A DNA stretch of 64,000 bases from positions 10,815,945 to 10,879,944 of the forward strand of contig NC_049916.1 of NCBI RefSeq assembly GCF_001411555.2, read 5' to 3'. The DNA comes from Juglans regia (lineage: Eukaryota > Streptophyta > Magnoliopsida > Fagales > Juglandaceae). This document shows positions 46,101-56,339 of this stretch, in pieces. The notes beneath the pieces were generated by a model. It searched no databases and was not told where the DNA came from. It was given only the letters and a program-made list of their open reading frames with translations. Each line of letters begins with the position of its first letter. The stretch's first letter is position 1. The position numbers and the translations under genes were made by a program.

Positions 46101-47793
46101 CACAATATTTCTCCAAAATGCATTACTCTCATTATGATACCTCCAAAGCCATTTGCCAAGGAGAGATTGATTGAAAAGTCTTAAATTTCGCACTCCCAAC
46201 CCTACATAGGAAACCGGAAGACAAACCTTATTCCAACTCACCAAATGAAACTTTATTTCCTCCCCATTACCATCCCACAGGAAATTCCTATAAATCCTCT
46301 CAATTCTTTTAGCAACCCCAATTGGTAAAGGAAAGAGAGAGAGGAAATAAGTGGGGAGATTAGTCAATGTGCTCTTAATCAGGGTAACTCTTCCACCTTT
46401 AGACAAATTTTTTTTTTCCGGCCAGCTAACCTCCTCCTAATCATCTCAATCACCCCATCCCAAATATAAACTGATTTGTGAGAAGCACCCAAAGGTAGTC
46501 CAAGGTATCTCATAGGTAATGAAGCTACCTTACAACCCAAAATATTGGCTAGATCCAAAATATTTTTGACTGTACCCACTGGAACAATTTCAGACTTGGA
46601 AATATTAATTCTTAATCCAGAAACAGCTACAAAACATAACAGCTTCCAATATTTCTCCAAAATGCATTACTCTCATTAATGTTTATAGAATCTTCTTACA
46701 ACATGCTCATGTGACGTTTACGTTAGCAGCATTCCTCACTCCATGAGGATGAGGGTGTTACAGCCTTCCACTAGTTTCAGAAAAAAACTACTCACCGAAG
46801 TATCAGATAATATTTATTTGATAGGTCACCCGAGTATCATGTTACAAGCAACCACTTAGATTGTGTATTATTAAACTGCTGAATTAGCAGTATAATAATT
46901 TTATACATACTAATAATAAGTAAACTCTAGTTAGGTACTTCTCATGTATACTCCCTTTGTACTTGGGCTTTGCCTAGTTTTATGAATAAAACTTCTTGAT
47001 TACCAATCAAAAAATTTAGTAATAATAACAATATTTCACAGATCATATTAAAAAAACTAACCTTCATAAGCCATACTCTCATTCTGATCCATATGGTGCA
47101 TCATGAGGGAATTTGGAACCATGTTTGGCGGCACAGCAGGTATATTGGTTTTTGAGGACAACTCTACCAGCTTATCCTGAAGAAGCAAGATCATTAGCAT
47201 ACCAGCTTCAATCAACATTCTAAAGAAATTAATTCATTCAATAAATTAAAAAAGGTTACCTCTATGGTCTTACAGCTCAGCAAATTAAGCAAAAGAGTAA
47301 GTTCTAAATATGGGAATCTGTCACTAATCCAGTGATGATCTATAAATCTTACATTAGCTACCTACGAATATATATTGCATGCAACCATAAGTGATATCTT
47401 CCTATGAAACCTGATGCTGAAGTTTCACAGGATGAAATTATACGTCGATAGAGTCAATGGTGCCGACAAAAGATAATAGATGAGGGAAAGAAAAAATGCA
47501 AGCATATAAATCCAAAAGAAAATACGAGCACCTCTTAATTTATTTATTTATTTTTTATAAGTAATTCTCTTAATCTAATAGAAGACACAAGTATTGGCAA
47601 TACAAAACGGCACTGGGATATGGACAAGTGAAGAACATCAGGGCAAATAAATATTGATGTTAGGCTAAATGAGTTCATCAGAAGTAGCAAATTTTTCATC
47701 TTAAGAATTATTTTTAATTTTTAATTTTTTCTGAGGATCTTGAGTGAAAACAACCTACGGTTACATAACATAAGAGAGAATTTCGAATCACTA

Positions 47794-47830
<37 letters not shown>

Positions 47831-50165
47831 TATATATATATATATCACAAGCGTAACGTCAGTAGCATACCTTATGATTGTTCACCTTTCTTCCCATGCT
47901 ATGTTCATCAGGTTTTCTTCGCTTGCTCTGCAAAAGGTGTTATATGTACTTTTAAGACAGATCAATGGACTAAAGTTATCATATGCTTAATTAGAACAAA
48001 TGCAGAACACTCATATATATTCTACAACAACAAAAATAATCAATAAATGCAAAATATTAATCAATGGATCTATGCTGGAATTTGCACAAGAGTCAACACA
48101 CACTTTCTGTCAGAAATGTACATCTGGCTTTTTTAAAAGAAGATAGATCTAGACATTTTATACATCACAGCTCAGGAAAAAAAAATTACACCACATAAAC
48201 TTCAAAGCATAATTGATGTAAAATTTTGGTAAAACTCTCTACATAGAATTGAAAGGTTACATCAATATTTACATGGGACTAAACAAATCTTATAGAACTA
48301 GAACCATATGATCTTCAACAACTAAATCAAACTAAATAACTAGGAGAACCAACCAATAAAATCTGAAAACATTAAGTCAACTCAGCATGTAAGCTTTCTT
48401 TTCCAAGATTTGTGTGTAAAACTAACACTTATCTATAAAAAATTACAGAAATACCCAACTTTCAAAATTAAAAAAAATTAAATTAGAATAGAAATCCCCT
48501 GACACCCCAACCATGCCCAATTATAACCCAAATAATGCATCATAACAGTGAATTCTCTAGTCTCCCAATTGCCAGAAAAATCTCCCTAACATGCTTGATT
48601 AGAGATAAGTCAATTTTCAGATTCTCACTCCTCCATCTCACCACATTCCATTCTAATTGAGAATATTTGAATTCCTCACCACCCCATCCCACAATCTGCA
48701 ACTTTGCCAATTCAATAGCCATAGAATTAGCAATAGGAAGCAAGAAAGAATATAGGCAGGCTAGACGGCATAGTCTTTATTTATAGACTTCCCCTCTTAC
48801 TGATTTAAATAGCATCATTTATGTATTCGTTCAAATAAACCTCTTCAGTAGCCCAAAGGAAACCACTAAATCACATAATTATCAATATAAGCTAGCCAAA
48901 TTAACAATCAATAACCTGGATAAAGTTCCAAAGTTGAAAAAAATATAGACGAAGCTGAAAATACATTACGAACAGCTTACCGTCAGCCACCTACACCTCA
49001 AAGCAACATCACGAACAGTTTTATCACGCAATGTTGCAGCAATCTTGATATACTTCATGACACTTGGTTCATCAGCAAATCTAAAGAGTCACAAACAATA
49101 TCAACAAAATAAATTTTTTTATAGGTAATACCAATACCCACACATTAATTATTGAACAAAAAAATCATGAAAAAATTAACTCTAAAATAACAAAGTAAAA
49201 GAACTTGAAAAAAAAAAAAAAGGAAGAAATCTAAAACTTGAAGAGCTTGATGTTACAAGCATTCATAAAGTCGTATGGAAACAAGGGTTATTGCAGCAAC
49301 GATAAAAGAACATTCCAAACAGAGATTAGGAGAAGCCAGAAAACACCCGTAACCTTGGAAAAGAAACTTTAGGAAACTTTTAAGAGAAAATTGAAGCGAC
49401 GAAAATTTAATATGTTAAATTGCAAGAAGTTTATGGCACTAAATAAGATAACAGAGCCAGCAAATTGGTGCCACAAGAGCAGAGTGTATGAAATTTAATG
49501 AACAGGGAAATTATAACGTTTGAAGCTTTGCCAAATGTTAAATACATCATGTGTGTGACTTAACAAAAAAAACATGATGTGTGTACGTGCGTTTGAATTT
49601 CATTAGATGTCTTTGTCGTTTCAAGATTTATACCAATCATGTCAAGACTATAAACTTCAAGTCTTCAATAAGTCCATGAGATCATCCCCCTCACAACATT
49701 CAGGGGAGCAACTGTCGAAATAGTTAACAGACAACAATTCAGAAACGAATAGAAGACAAGATAGCACAAGTCAACTACCATGTAATAAACTAGAGACAAG
49801 TAATAATATGAATTACTTTAAACTTTTATCACGTACAAGACAAAACAAATTCTTTAAGAAAAAATAAATTCCTGAAGGAGGACCTACTTGTCTAGGCCTT
49901 CATCCAATTTGCGCTGTTCCTCGACAGACCACTCCACGGCCAACCCGGGGTCGTGCTTGAGCCCGGGTACCGAGTCAAGTACAAGAGAAGAACATGATGA
50001 GTTCCCAGCCTCACTTAACACGGGATTGTTGTTAATGATTCCGGAATAATTCCCTGAAAAGACCAAGTCTCCAGTGTTGTGCATCCCAAAGTAATTCCCC
50101 ACCGGAAACATCTCGGACGTGCTTTTGATTGCGCCGGACTGAAACGACATCGCCTGCCGATTCAT
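40134..50165 (-). CDS. SANT/Myb-like DUF3755 protein (At3g07565-like), seven exons
   Basis: Exons on the minus strand: 50165-49888, 49080-48981, 47927-47871, 47176-47062, 41936-41860, 40405-40344 and 40233-40134. All introns are GT-AG and phases match, giving 789 bases, 262 residues. Residues 78-126 form a SANT/Myb-like domain (EWSVEEQRKLDEGLDK, then DKTVRDVALRCRWLT). Next come a basic stretch SKRRKP (possible nuclear signal), a linker with SLMMHHMDQNESM, and a C-terminal DUF3755 region with HLLEQNAQAFDQI, GQARKNIAAILNDMREIPG and MPPLPECINEDLAN. The order and motifs match the Arabidopsis At3g07565 family, a probable nuclear chromatin-related protein whose biochemical role is not settled. The gene looks intact in spite of a 5.1-kb intron 4 full of insertions. 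The start is the first ATG in frame before the conserved part. Confidence 0.88.
40406..41859 (-). other. Intron 5 of the SANT gene
   Basis: 1454 bp of AT-rich intron between exons 5 and 6, with GT and AG edges. No element or gene was recognised in it. Confidence 0.7.
42757..43629 (-). pseudogene. LINE ORF2 C-terminal part with reverse-transcriptase zinc-binding domain
   Basis: The frame 43425-42757 is open for 222 codons and carries the zf-RVT signature (WKCIWRAKVPSKVAFFCW, CFMCKKDGESIDHLFLHCEVA). It is preceded by 43650-43432 with FKVGDGAKIYFWHDTWCGD, a motif that precedes zf-RVT in plant LINEs; one stop separates the two. The relatively long open frames suggest a younger LINE than the one at 7803. 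Confidence 0.85.
43630..46017 (-). mobile_element. LTR unit (2388 bp) inserted in the intronic LINE
   Basis: Precise ends TGTGACGCCCCC and GGATGTCACA are flanked by ATAGA on both sides (43625-43629, 46018-46022). Removal restores the LINE frame as LWKSIRLGWGDF. The left 170 bases are the reverse complement of the long-LTR family 3' end, so the unit is in minus orientation. However, 44942-45600 follows 12957-13960 of the first family copy in plus orientation (CACGACCC, GCTAGGA, CGAAGTACAGTC-like words). No protein domain is visible. Confidence 0.85.
45304..45410. repeat. GATAT/TATGATA microsatellite-like tract
   Basis: Imperfect repeats of ATGATATG, GTTATGATA and CATGATA run for about 100 bases inside the LTR unit. 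Confidence 0.8.
46023..46660 (-). pseudogene. LINE late reverse-transcriptase segment
   Basis: Two open pieces (46660-46379 and 46406-46023) in adjacent frames carry KSEIVPVG, YLGLPLGAS, GGRVTLIKSTL and the WNKVCLP-x-GLGVRNL motif, standard for plant LINE RT after the catalytic box. The catalytic part itself is absent because of 5' truncation. A poly-A/T slip around 46409-46418 causes the frame change. Confidence 0.85.
46679..47061. other. Rest of intron 4 with a LINE 3' tail
   Basis: AT-rich intron sequence between the LINE 5' junction and exon 4. The only recognisable item is the LINE tail listed at 46934-47013. Confidence 0.6.
46934..47013 (+). repeat. Short LINE 3'-end fragment, plus strand
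   Basis: The segment TACTTGGGCTTTGCCTAG, then GAATAAAACTTCTTGATTACC and an A-rich end closely resembles the minus-strand 3' UTR of the LINE ending at 42640 (CTTGGACTATGCCTA, GAATAAAATTTC). It is a severely 5'-truncated second insertion of a related LINE in opposite orientation. Confidence 0.65.
47793..47845. repeat. Compound (TA)n(CA)n(TA)n microsatellite in intron 3
   Basis: A TA run, then seven CA units, then another TA run. It lies 25 bases from the splice donor of exon 3 on the minus strand. Confidence 0.92.
47928..48980 (-). other. Intron 2 of the SANT gene
   Basis: 1053 bp with correct edges. A GC-richer patch at about 48490-48760 includes a 67-codon minus-strand frame (48540-48743) with an unrecognised sequence (SMAIELAKLQIVGWGG). 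It differs in composition from the rest of the intron and may be an old element fragment. Confidence 0.5.
49081..49887 (-). other. Intron 1 of the SANT gene
   Basis: 807 bp, AT-rich, GTAGGT donor and TTTAG acceptor. Nothing else was recognised. Confidence 0.7.
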
Positions 50166-51364
50166 AGCAGAACCTAAAGTTTCCCCGCGATGAATCCCGC
50201 CGTTAGTCGCTGCCGTTTCGCTATGAATTCCCCAAACTCTCTACCACACCATAGGCCTCCAAATTTTACAACTCATAACCCTGGCCAATAAAACCGAAAT
50301 TCGACACCCAGATTCCAGAACCGCGGCAAAATCACTTATTTCTGGGCTCAAGGCTAGTAGTACCTTAGCCCGTGAAAATCCCAAGAGTCGTCCATAATTT
50401 CACACAAATTAGAAGGAAATATCAGACCAAACAGTAAACATAATTGATAAGAGAACCACCAAAATCACGAGGATCGTCGTCTCAGGAAGCTCTAAAACCC
50501 AAATGGCAGGTAAACGAGGTAGAAAAAGGGGCTTGATGACTGAGGAAACCTACACTACAGCTTCCTTTTCGGGTGAAACTTTCCGACGGAGCCCTAATTG
50601 GCTCTTCTGCCTTTTTCTCTCACCACTACTACTTATACAAATTAGTAAATTACAAACTACTAGTTCTCTCCGCTCTCTCTCTGTAGAGAGAGAGAGATAG
50701 AAGCTTATATTATGGCTCCGCCAATGGGAGGCTCAGAGAGAGGCAAACCAAGATGGGTTTGATCAATGAGGGAAGGTTCTTATTTCGATTTTCTTTTTAA
50801 TTATAATACCCAATTTCCAAATAAAATAATTAATGGCTGAAGATCCTGGAATTCAGTTTCAGTGCGAATCCCAATAGGGCATTCGATGCTCATTATTGTG
50901 GACTCTCCACCTACCCTTTTTACTGTTCTCCTTTTTCTTTTCCATTTTGCTTTTGTTTTCTCATCGTTTACCTTTTGTTCTCAATATATTCTATTAAATA
51001 TTTACACAGCACCGCCAACTCAAAGTTTATTCCGTTTTTGTGTTATTTTATCTTTTCTTATACATAGGTGCGTGGTGTCTGAGAATTGAGGGAAAGATGA
51101 GCAGAACTACTCTTGATAAAAAGAACAAAAAGCAAGACTGAAGCTATGCATGTGGCGATGATGTGGGGTTCGAGCGAGAGATAGGAGAGATGTTGATGTT
51201 CCAATATCGGTTAATTTTGTAGAAGCTATGCATGTGGCGCTTAATGCCTAAACCAAATTGTAAACTGATCATCCTTATATAACTGAAACAAACGCTGAAT
51301 ATGAAAGCTATGTATTATCCCTCCACCATCACCCACTAGGGAAAAGTCAATTACTTAGGTCATT
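50166..51364. other. 5' UTR and promoter region of the SANT gene, then intergenic
   Basis: Upstream of the ATG on the minus strand about 300 bases look like leader sequence, with GC content higher than the surroundings. A CT/GA inverted tract lies at 50673-50697. The plus-strand frames at 50503-50700 and 50862-51089 have no motif and are not called. No separate divergent gene is evident. Confidence 0.45.
50673..50697. repeat. CT/GA inverted tract
   Basis: CTCTCTCTCT and AGAGAGAGAG are separated by GTA, a perfect 10-base hairpin, about 510 bases upstream of the SANT gene ATG. Confidence 0.85.
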
Positions 51365-51367
51365 TTA

Positions 51368-51710
51368 GACTGCGTTGGAATATTGAGCTGAAGTCAGTTG
51401 AGTTGAGTTCTTTTTGAATAGTAGTAAATTGAATAGTGAAGGAAGTTATGTGGTGTCCATCTAAACTGAATTTAAAGAGTATTTGAATATTAAGATGAGT
51501 TTAATACTTTTTATGAAAAATTAAAAAATATTGTAGATCACACGTATAAAGATGTTTTAAGTTGAAAAAGATTGTGAATCCTACGTGTAAGAAAGTTTTA
51601 AGTTGGGATGAGTTTAATAATTTGAAAATTAAATATTTAAATGTTAGACTTAAATTAAAATTAAACTGAACTCAACTGAATTCAACTAAATTTGAAAATC
51701 AAATACAACC
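51368..51710. mobile_element. PIF/Harbinger-like MITE (343 bp)
   Basis: Flanked by TTA on both sides (51365-51367, 51711-51713). The ends GACTGCGTTGG and (inverted) GGTTGTATTTG are related mainly by transitions. A subterminal inverted repeat of GTTGAGTTGAGTTC and GAACTCAACTGAATTCAAC strengthens the case. Confidence 0.78.
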
Positions 51711-51848
51711 TTAATTTACCTGGATTTCTATATGTAGGAGTACTCGTTTGCATTTTTGAGGGAAAGGGATCGGCAATGATGAAGTTGGGTGTGAAACCGG
51801 TGATCAAACCGGATTCATCAGGTAGATGTGTGGTGTCGGAGTAAAAAC

Positions 51849-52557
51849 TAGGGGTGTCAAATCGTGTTAACGGGTCAACACGAACACAACCCGTTAAGGA
51901 TTTTGTGTCAAAATTCCAAACCCGAACATGACACGATAAGATAACGGGTTGACACGACACGACCCGTTATGACCCGTTAATGAATAAGAAATAAATTGAC
52001 ACGACATAACATGACACGACCCGTTCTGTTTCAACCCGTTTACGTTAATGGGTTGGACATACACGATACGACACGACACGACCCGTTTGACTTAATTGAT
52101 TTTATATAAATATTTAAATATAAATAATATCTATAAAAAATAAAAAACTAACTATAAGTCTAAAATTACAATCCAAACAAATATGATCCACACAATTTGT
52201 AATAATATTCATTATTAAAATTACATCCCAAATGTAATAGACAAAACATACAATGTATATATATTAATATTACAATCTCAAATATAATAAAAAATTAAAA
52301 ATACAGATCTAAACAAATTTAGAACTTGAAGAAAGAAGTGGAGCGTCCTCCCTACCCTTTAGGTCTAAGGGTATAAAGGTAAATTTAATTTTCTTAACGG
52401 GTCATAACGGGTTGACCCGTTAGTGACCCGTTAAGCAATCGTGTCTTAACGGGTCAATCCGTTTTGACCCGAACCCGTTAAGGCTAAACCCTAACCCGCT
52501 TTTATCGTGTCGTGTTCGTGTTGGGTTAACGGGTCGTGTCACATATTGCCACCCCTA
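51849..52557. mobile_element. Non-autonomous hAT element (709 bp) with perfect 8-bp duplication
   Basis: The ends TAGGGGTGTCAAATC and (inverted) TAGGGGTGGCAATAT are flanked by identical octamers GTAAAAAC (51841-51848 and 52558-52565). Many copies of AACGGGTC, ACCCGTTA and CACGACACG fill both arms. No transposase is present. The 8-bp duplication and TAGGGGTG ends identify hAT. Confidence 0.93.
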
Positions 52558-52565
52558 GTAAAAAC

Positions 52566-52974
52566 TGGCCTAGGATTAGATTTTGTCTTTTGCCAAATAT
52601 TGATTTTTTTTTTTCTAAACAGTTGAACAAAACTTACCAGCGCTGTCAATATATCTTAGGTCCCAATCAGAATATAGTCATAAAGAAGACTATAGTACAT
52701 TCAAGAATTATTTTTGGTAGGTACGGAGTTTGATCGTGAAAGTTCATTGTACATTACCAACACGTTAGGTGCATAAAAATAATTAATAAATCAAGCATGT
52801 AAGAAGAAAAGCACGCAGATTGAATACGAGAGAAGATAGACACAATTGTTCCCCTTACATTTTCAGATAAAAACTGGTCCAAAGGCAGAGTCGTTTCCCC
52901 AACATTTTTCATACACCACTAGTGAAGGGAATAAGTTCATCTTCATTTGAAATTGTCCTTCGATTGATGCTCTG
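52566..52974. other. Intergenic stretch between small elements
   Basis: No gene, repeat or RNA recognised. Base composition is ordinary for the window. Confidence 0.5.
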
Positions 52975-53185
52975 GTCTGAGAAATTATCTCAATTTATTT
53001 TATCTAATCTCATCTTATTTCATTATTATAATTTTTTTAAATTCTTACATAAAATATAAAAATATTTTAATTTTTTTACATCTTAAATATAATAATAATA
53101 CTAAAATATATTATTTTATTTAATTTTTAACTTTTATCTAAAATTATTTAATTTCATCTCACTATTTAAACGGTTTTTATATCTC
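52975..53185. mobile_element. MITE remnant
   Basis: Contains AATTATCTCAATTTATTTTA, CTAATCTCATCTTATTTC, TTTAACTTTTATCTAAAAT and ATTTCATCTCACTATTTAAA. These are the reverse complements of words in the inner MITE at 37579-37787. The ends are too degraded to fix. Confidence 0.55.
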
Positions 53186-54163
53186 CATATCGAACTATGA
53201 AATCTTGTAAAACCGGAGGGAAACGAAAGGGTACTCGGATAAAATGAATAAAAGACGTAATAGAAATCTAATAGAATAAAAACTTTCATAAATTTTTAAA
53301 TAGATTTAGTTTTAATCAAAACAAATAGAATTTATTAAAATATGTGACTTGGCAGCGACGTGACATGCCACATTGCATCCACTAGCTGCCAGTGAACAAC
53401 CAAATGAATGGCCTAGATTGCTGCGGAAAAAATCAGTTGGGACGTTTAGGATCTTGTGAGTGTCCAAGTGGATAAAGGTCAATGACCAACTTTTTCTTCT
53501 TCTGCCTAATACACTCTTTCCATTTCTCTTGTGTATATTTTTTGAAAAAAATTAATCGCAATTGTAAATATATAAATATCGTATAATTATTTAAAAAAAA
53601 TAAATAAATAAAAATCTACATAAAAAAAATTAATTATTTAATAATTGATCACATTCTTTTTCAAAATAACTGTATGACATTTATACATTTCACGACTATA
53701 TATAATATTACTCTTCCTCTTGTAAAAACACACAAACTTAAAGTCTCATATAATCATACCTCAACATAGTTGCAAAAAAGAAAATCCATAGCATGAGTTT
53801 TGCCATTTATGCAAGTTTTCATACACTTTTTGTTTATATTAAATTTTAAGATGAAAATTAAAGAAAAAGAAATATAAGAACTATTGGTTTTCGCATGGAA
53901 AATTTTGGATTAATGTTTAACTTGATAAAGCATGCATTTTGGTTAAGATTTGTGATGTTTTGAAGTCTATCGAGTTAAATTAATTATGGTTCGATGATGA
54001 AATCTTAAAGAAAACCTTTTAGAATTTTTGCTTTCCCTAATTCCAAAACACAACAATAGACTTGCAACTATAGTATAGGAAAAAGCTTCTCTTTGATAGC
54101 GGGCATAGGGGGTTCGGAAAGGATCTGATCGTAGATAGAGACTTAAACCAGTGTGGGGGTAGG
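53186..54163. other. AT-rich intergenic stretch
   Basis: No coding or repeat structure is recognised apart from AT-rich runs. Around 54060-54160 the composition changes toward more GC just before the tRNA copy, so organelle-derived DNA may begin there. Confidence 0.45.
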
Positions 54164-54237
54164 GAGGATGTAGCCAAGTGGATCAAGGTAGTGGATTGTG
54201 AATCCACCACGTGCGGGTTCAATCCCCATCATTCACC
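54164..54237 (+). tRNA. trnH-GUG: Organelle-type tRNA-His(GUG) copy
   Basis: A cloverleaf can be drawn: acceptor GAGGATG with CATTCAC and discriminator C; D-arm TAGCCAAGTGG; anticodon stem GTGGA/TCCAC with loop TTGTGAA, anticodon GTG at 54198-54200; T-arm with GGGTTCAATC. It matches plastid trnH (shared with plant mitochondria as a plastid-derived gene) more than a nuclear tRNA-His. Mismatches in the acceptor (A-A at 2-71) and T stem suggest that this nuclear copy is a decaying organelle fragment. CCA is not encoded. Confidence 0.8.
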
Positions 54238-54445
54238 CAAAATAAATGGACCATTTGTTATGGAGACAAAACAAACCTAGAAATCATTTTTTCTGCAAGT
54301 TATCTATCAATTTGGACACATGAGTTAGGATTTATTTTCATAGTAGCTATATCACGTGTTTTGATGAATGTATTACATGATTTGAAGTCCTATATTTGTA
54401 GCTTAACATGATTTGAAGATGAAGCTTTGTTTGTGAGTTTATTGA

Positions 54446-54465
54446 GGAATGGAATGGAATGGAAC
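54446..54465. repeat. (GGAAT)4 microsatellite
   Basis: Three perfect units and one near-perfect unit of GGAAT. Confidence 0.85.
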
Positions 54466-55011
54466 ATAAACTAATAGAAAGGAAAGGAACGATGTGAGAA
54501 CTGCGCCCTTCAAGGGTAGGAACCCCACACACAAGACAATGAGATTCGCCATCTCGGGCTCAAGGGAAAGCCTTGTCTAGTGGGGAAGGTGAGCAAAAAG
54601 CCTAGGCAAACAAAGACCCAAGTAAGCACTGCCCTAGGTAGGGGAAAGATTCAAGAAAAGTGTAACGAACAAATGGAGTAAGCATCATTTCTCGCAGGCA
54701 CATGCAAGGTGACCAAGGAGCAAGCAAGATTAATGAGCAAAGTTAAGACAGGAAAATTTGGGAGTAAGTAAAGACATCAAGGTGAGCAAATGGGAAATGA
54801 GCGAGAAGTTCACATCAAACACCACAAATAGGAAGTAGGCATTAGGATACGTTCCTCGCCCTAAAATCTGGGCTAAGATGCAAAGTATGAAAATAAATAA
54901 GGTGTGATTGAAAGAAGTTTTAGGAGCACTTAGAGAGTAGCAGGTGCCCTCATAAGAGATGAGACTAAATGGCGATGTTTCTACAAGGAGTATGGAGCAC
55001 GCATGGGAAAG

Positions 55012-55051
55012 GAGGATTACGGACTCGAGTATGCTCGAGCCCGTAATCCTC
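55012..55051. repeat. 40-bp near-perfect palindrome
   Basis: Arms of 18 bases, GAGGATTACGGACTCGAG and its inverse with one change, around a TATG centre. Both arms carry an XhoI-like CTCGAG. As DNA it would form a cruciform; as RNA a strong hairpin with one G-U or A-C pair. Confidence 0.9.
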
Positions 55052-55178
55052 ATGTCATCCCTTCCCCAAAATTTAAGACACACAGAAACACTTCATTTCA
55101 TCCCTGTCACCCCTTCCATCTAGTGTATACCTGGACAGTGGAGGATCTTCGATTTACCAACCAACCTATGTCGAGAAT

Positions 55179-55944
55179 TGTGACGCCCATGAGAGTTAGA
55201 TCGCTTGTATAAAAGCTCTGCTTAGGATGGAACGGAGACTTAGAGCATCGGAACATACAATACAAGCTTACATATTAATGTTCATGACAGTTAATATACA
55301 ATGCATTCTAGAATGCAACTAGCAGTATGCAATAATCGCAGCGGAATAAGGGCGACTAAATATAACTCATGTCAAAATGAACTAAAACATCCCAATAGCA
55401 TTAATAACCATCATAAGTTCGAACTTAAAGGTAGCAAATCCTTAATACAATATACTTAAAATAACAAGTCTTCATAGTTAGATCAACTCTTTCATACACT
55501 AAAGTATGTAGAGTTAAAGATGTGAACATCAAAATAAGGTCTAATCTTTGATTGAGGTCCAACTCCTCTTCAATTAGTCAGATACATTGGTCCATCCTAT
55601 TTGTCCTCGTCTAATCTTGATACAACTTCTACTATTCCAGTTGGAATGGTAGTGAGACTACCACAGTGAGATTTCTTGAAATCTTAGTAAGTTAACAACC
55701 AACGTGCATAAAGATAATTATGCATGATAAATGAAATATGAAATGCATGCTATGCAAAAAATAAATATTTGTCTCCCATCCAGATTCCTTAACATTTTCA
55801 AAAAAAACTTTGATGCACATTTTCTTACAGCGAATATTTCTCAATTCAACTTTCAAAAACATAACACTTCATCATCATTAAGCCACCATTAACATTAACA
55901 TTAATATAAGAACGTATGGTATCATCACAGTTTCTCATATGCAC
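55179..55944 (-). mobile_element. 3' part of a long LTR, minus orientation
   Basis: Starts TGTGACGCCC on the plus strand and follows the family 3' end in reverse: CATGACAGTTAATATACAAT, GCAACTAGCAGTATGC, CGCAGCGGAAT and GAATGGTAGTGAGACTACC-CAGTGAGATTT. It breaks off at about 55944, where plus-oriented LTR-like sequence begins. The partner end with a matching duplication was not found. Confidence 0.65.
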
Positions 55945-56339
55945 TGTGCAACAACCCACCTAAAAAGCTCCTTAGGCCTTGACCTTAGTAGCCTTAATAC
56001 TAGTTAATTAGGAGTTGGGCTATTTGAGAATAAGAACAATTTTGGATACTTGAGTTGACAACAAGGTCGTATACTTTGTGTTTAGTAGAATTATTAGAAG
56101 ATTTTAGTACAATATTAATTTTGAGGAAAAAGAAATTTTTAGAACTTGATTGGTTTAGTAATATTTTGGAGAATTTTTAGTGTTTTATTAACTTTAAGGA
56201 TAAGAAGCTAAGAGGAGCATAAGGGAATGACACATGACATATTGAATGGTTTTAATGAGCTATGTAATTTGGATTAAATATTTGATGGAATTGGAAAAGA
56301 CCCAAAGAGGGGTTTACAAAGGGCCCAAGCTTTTTGGGT

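Larger units (their letters stand above)
42640..46678 (-). mobile_element. L1-type LINE, 5'-truncated, in intron 4, split by an LTR unit
   Basis: On the minus strand the LINE runs from 46660 (late RT, SGLRINISKSEIVPVG) through GCKVASLPMRYLGLPLGA, KGGRVTLIKSTLTNLPTYFLS and GVGLWKSI, is interrupted by 43630-46017, and continues with GWGDFAKNTKFKVGDG, WRAKVPSKVAFFCWL (zinc-binding RT end) and DHLFLHCEVATSLWN to 42757. A 3' UTR with AATAAAATTTC and an A-rich tail ends near 42640. Everything 5' of the late RT is missing, the usual result of incomplete target-primed synthesis. It lies in the same transcriptional sense as the host gene. Confidence 0.88.
54238..55178. other. Unassigned stretch after the tRNA copy
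   Basis: Includes a (GGAAT)4 run at 54446-54465 and a strong palindrome (55012-55051). The part from 54490 to 54960 is richer in GC and AAGG/CAAG words, like an old LTR. A minus-strand frame of 117 codons (54730-55083) has hydrophobic stretches but no family motif and is not called a gene. Confidence 0.4.

Noticed and set aside
50503..50700. Plus-strand 65-codon frame starting MAGKRGRKRG as a divergent gene
   Set aside because: It lies in the promoter/leader region of the minus-strand SANT gene, is short, and ends in a CT/GA hairpin; no continuation exon was found.
54730..55083. 117-codon minus-strand frame with hydrophobic stretches
   Set aside because: No domain, no splice or promoter context, and it runs into the palindrome; composition resembles LTR-derived sequence.
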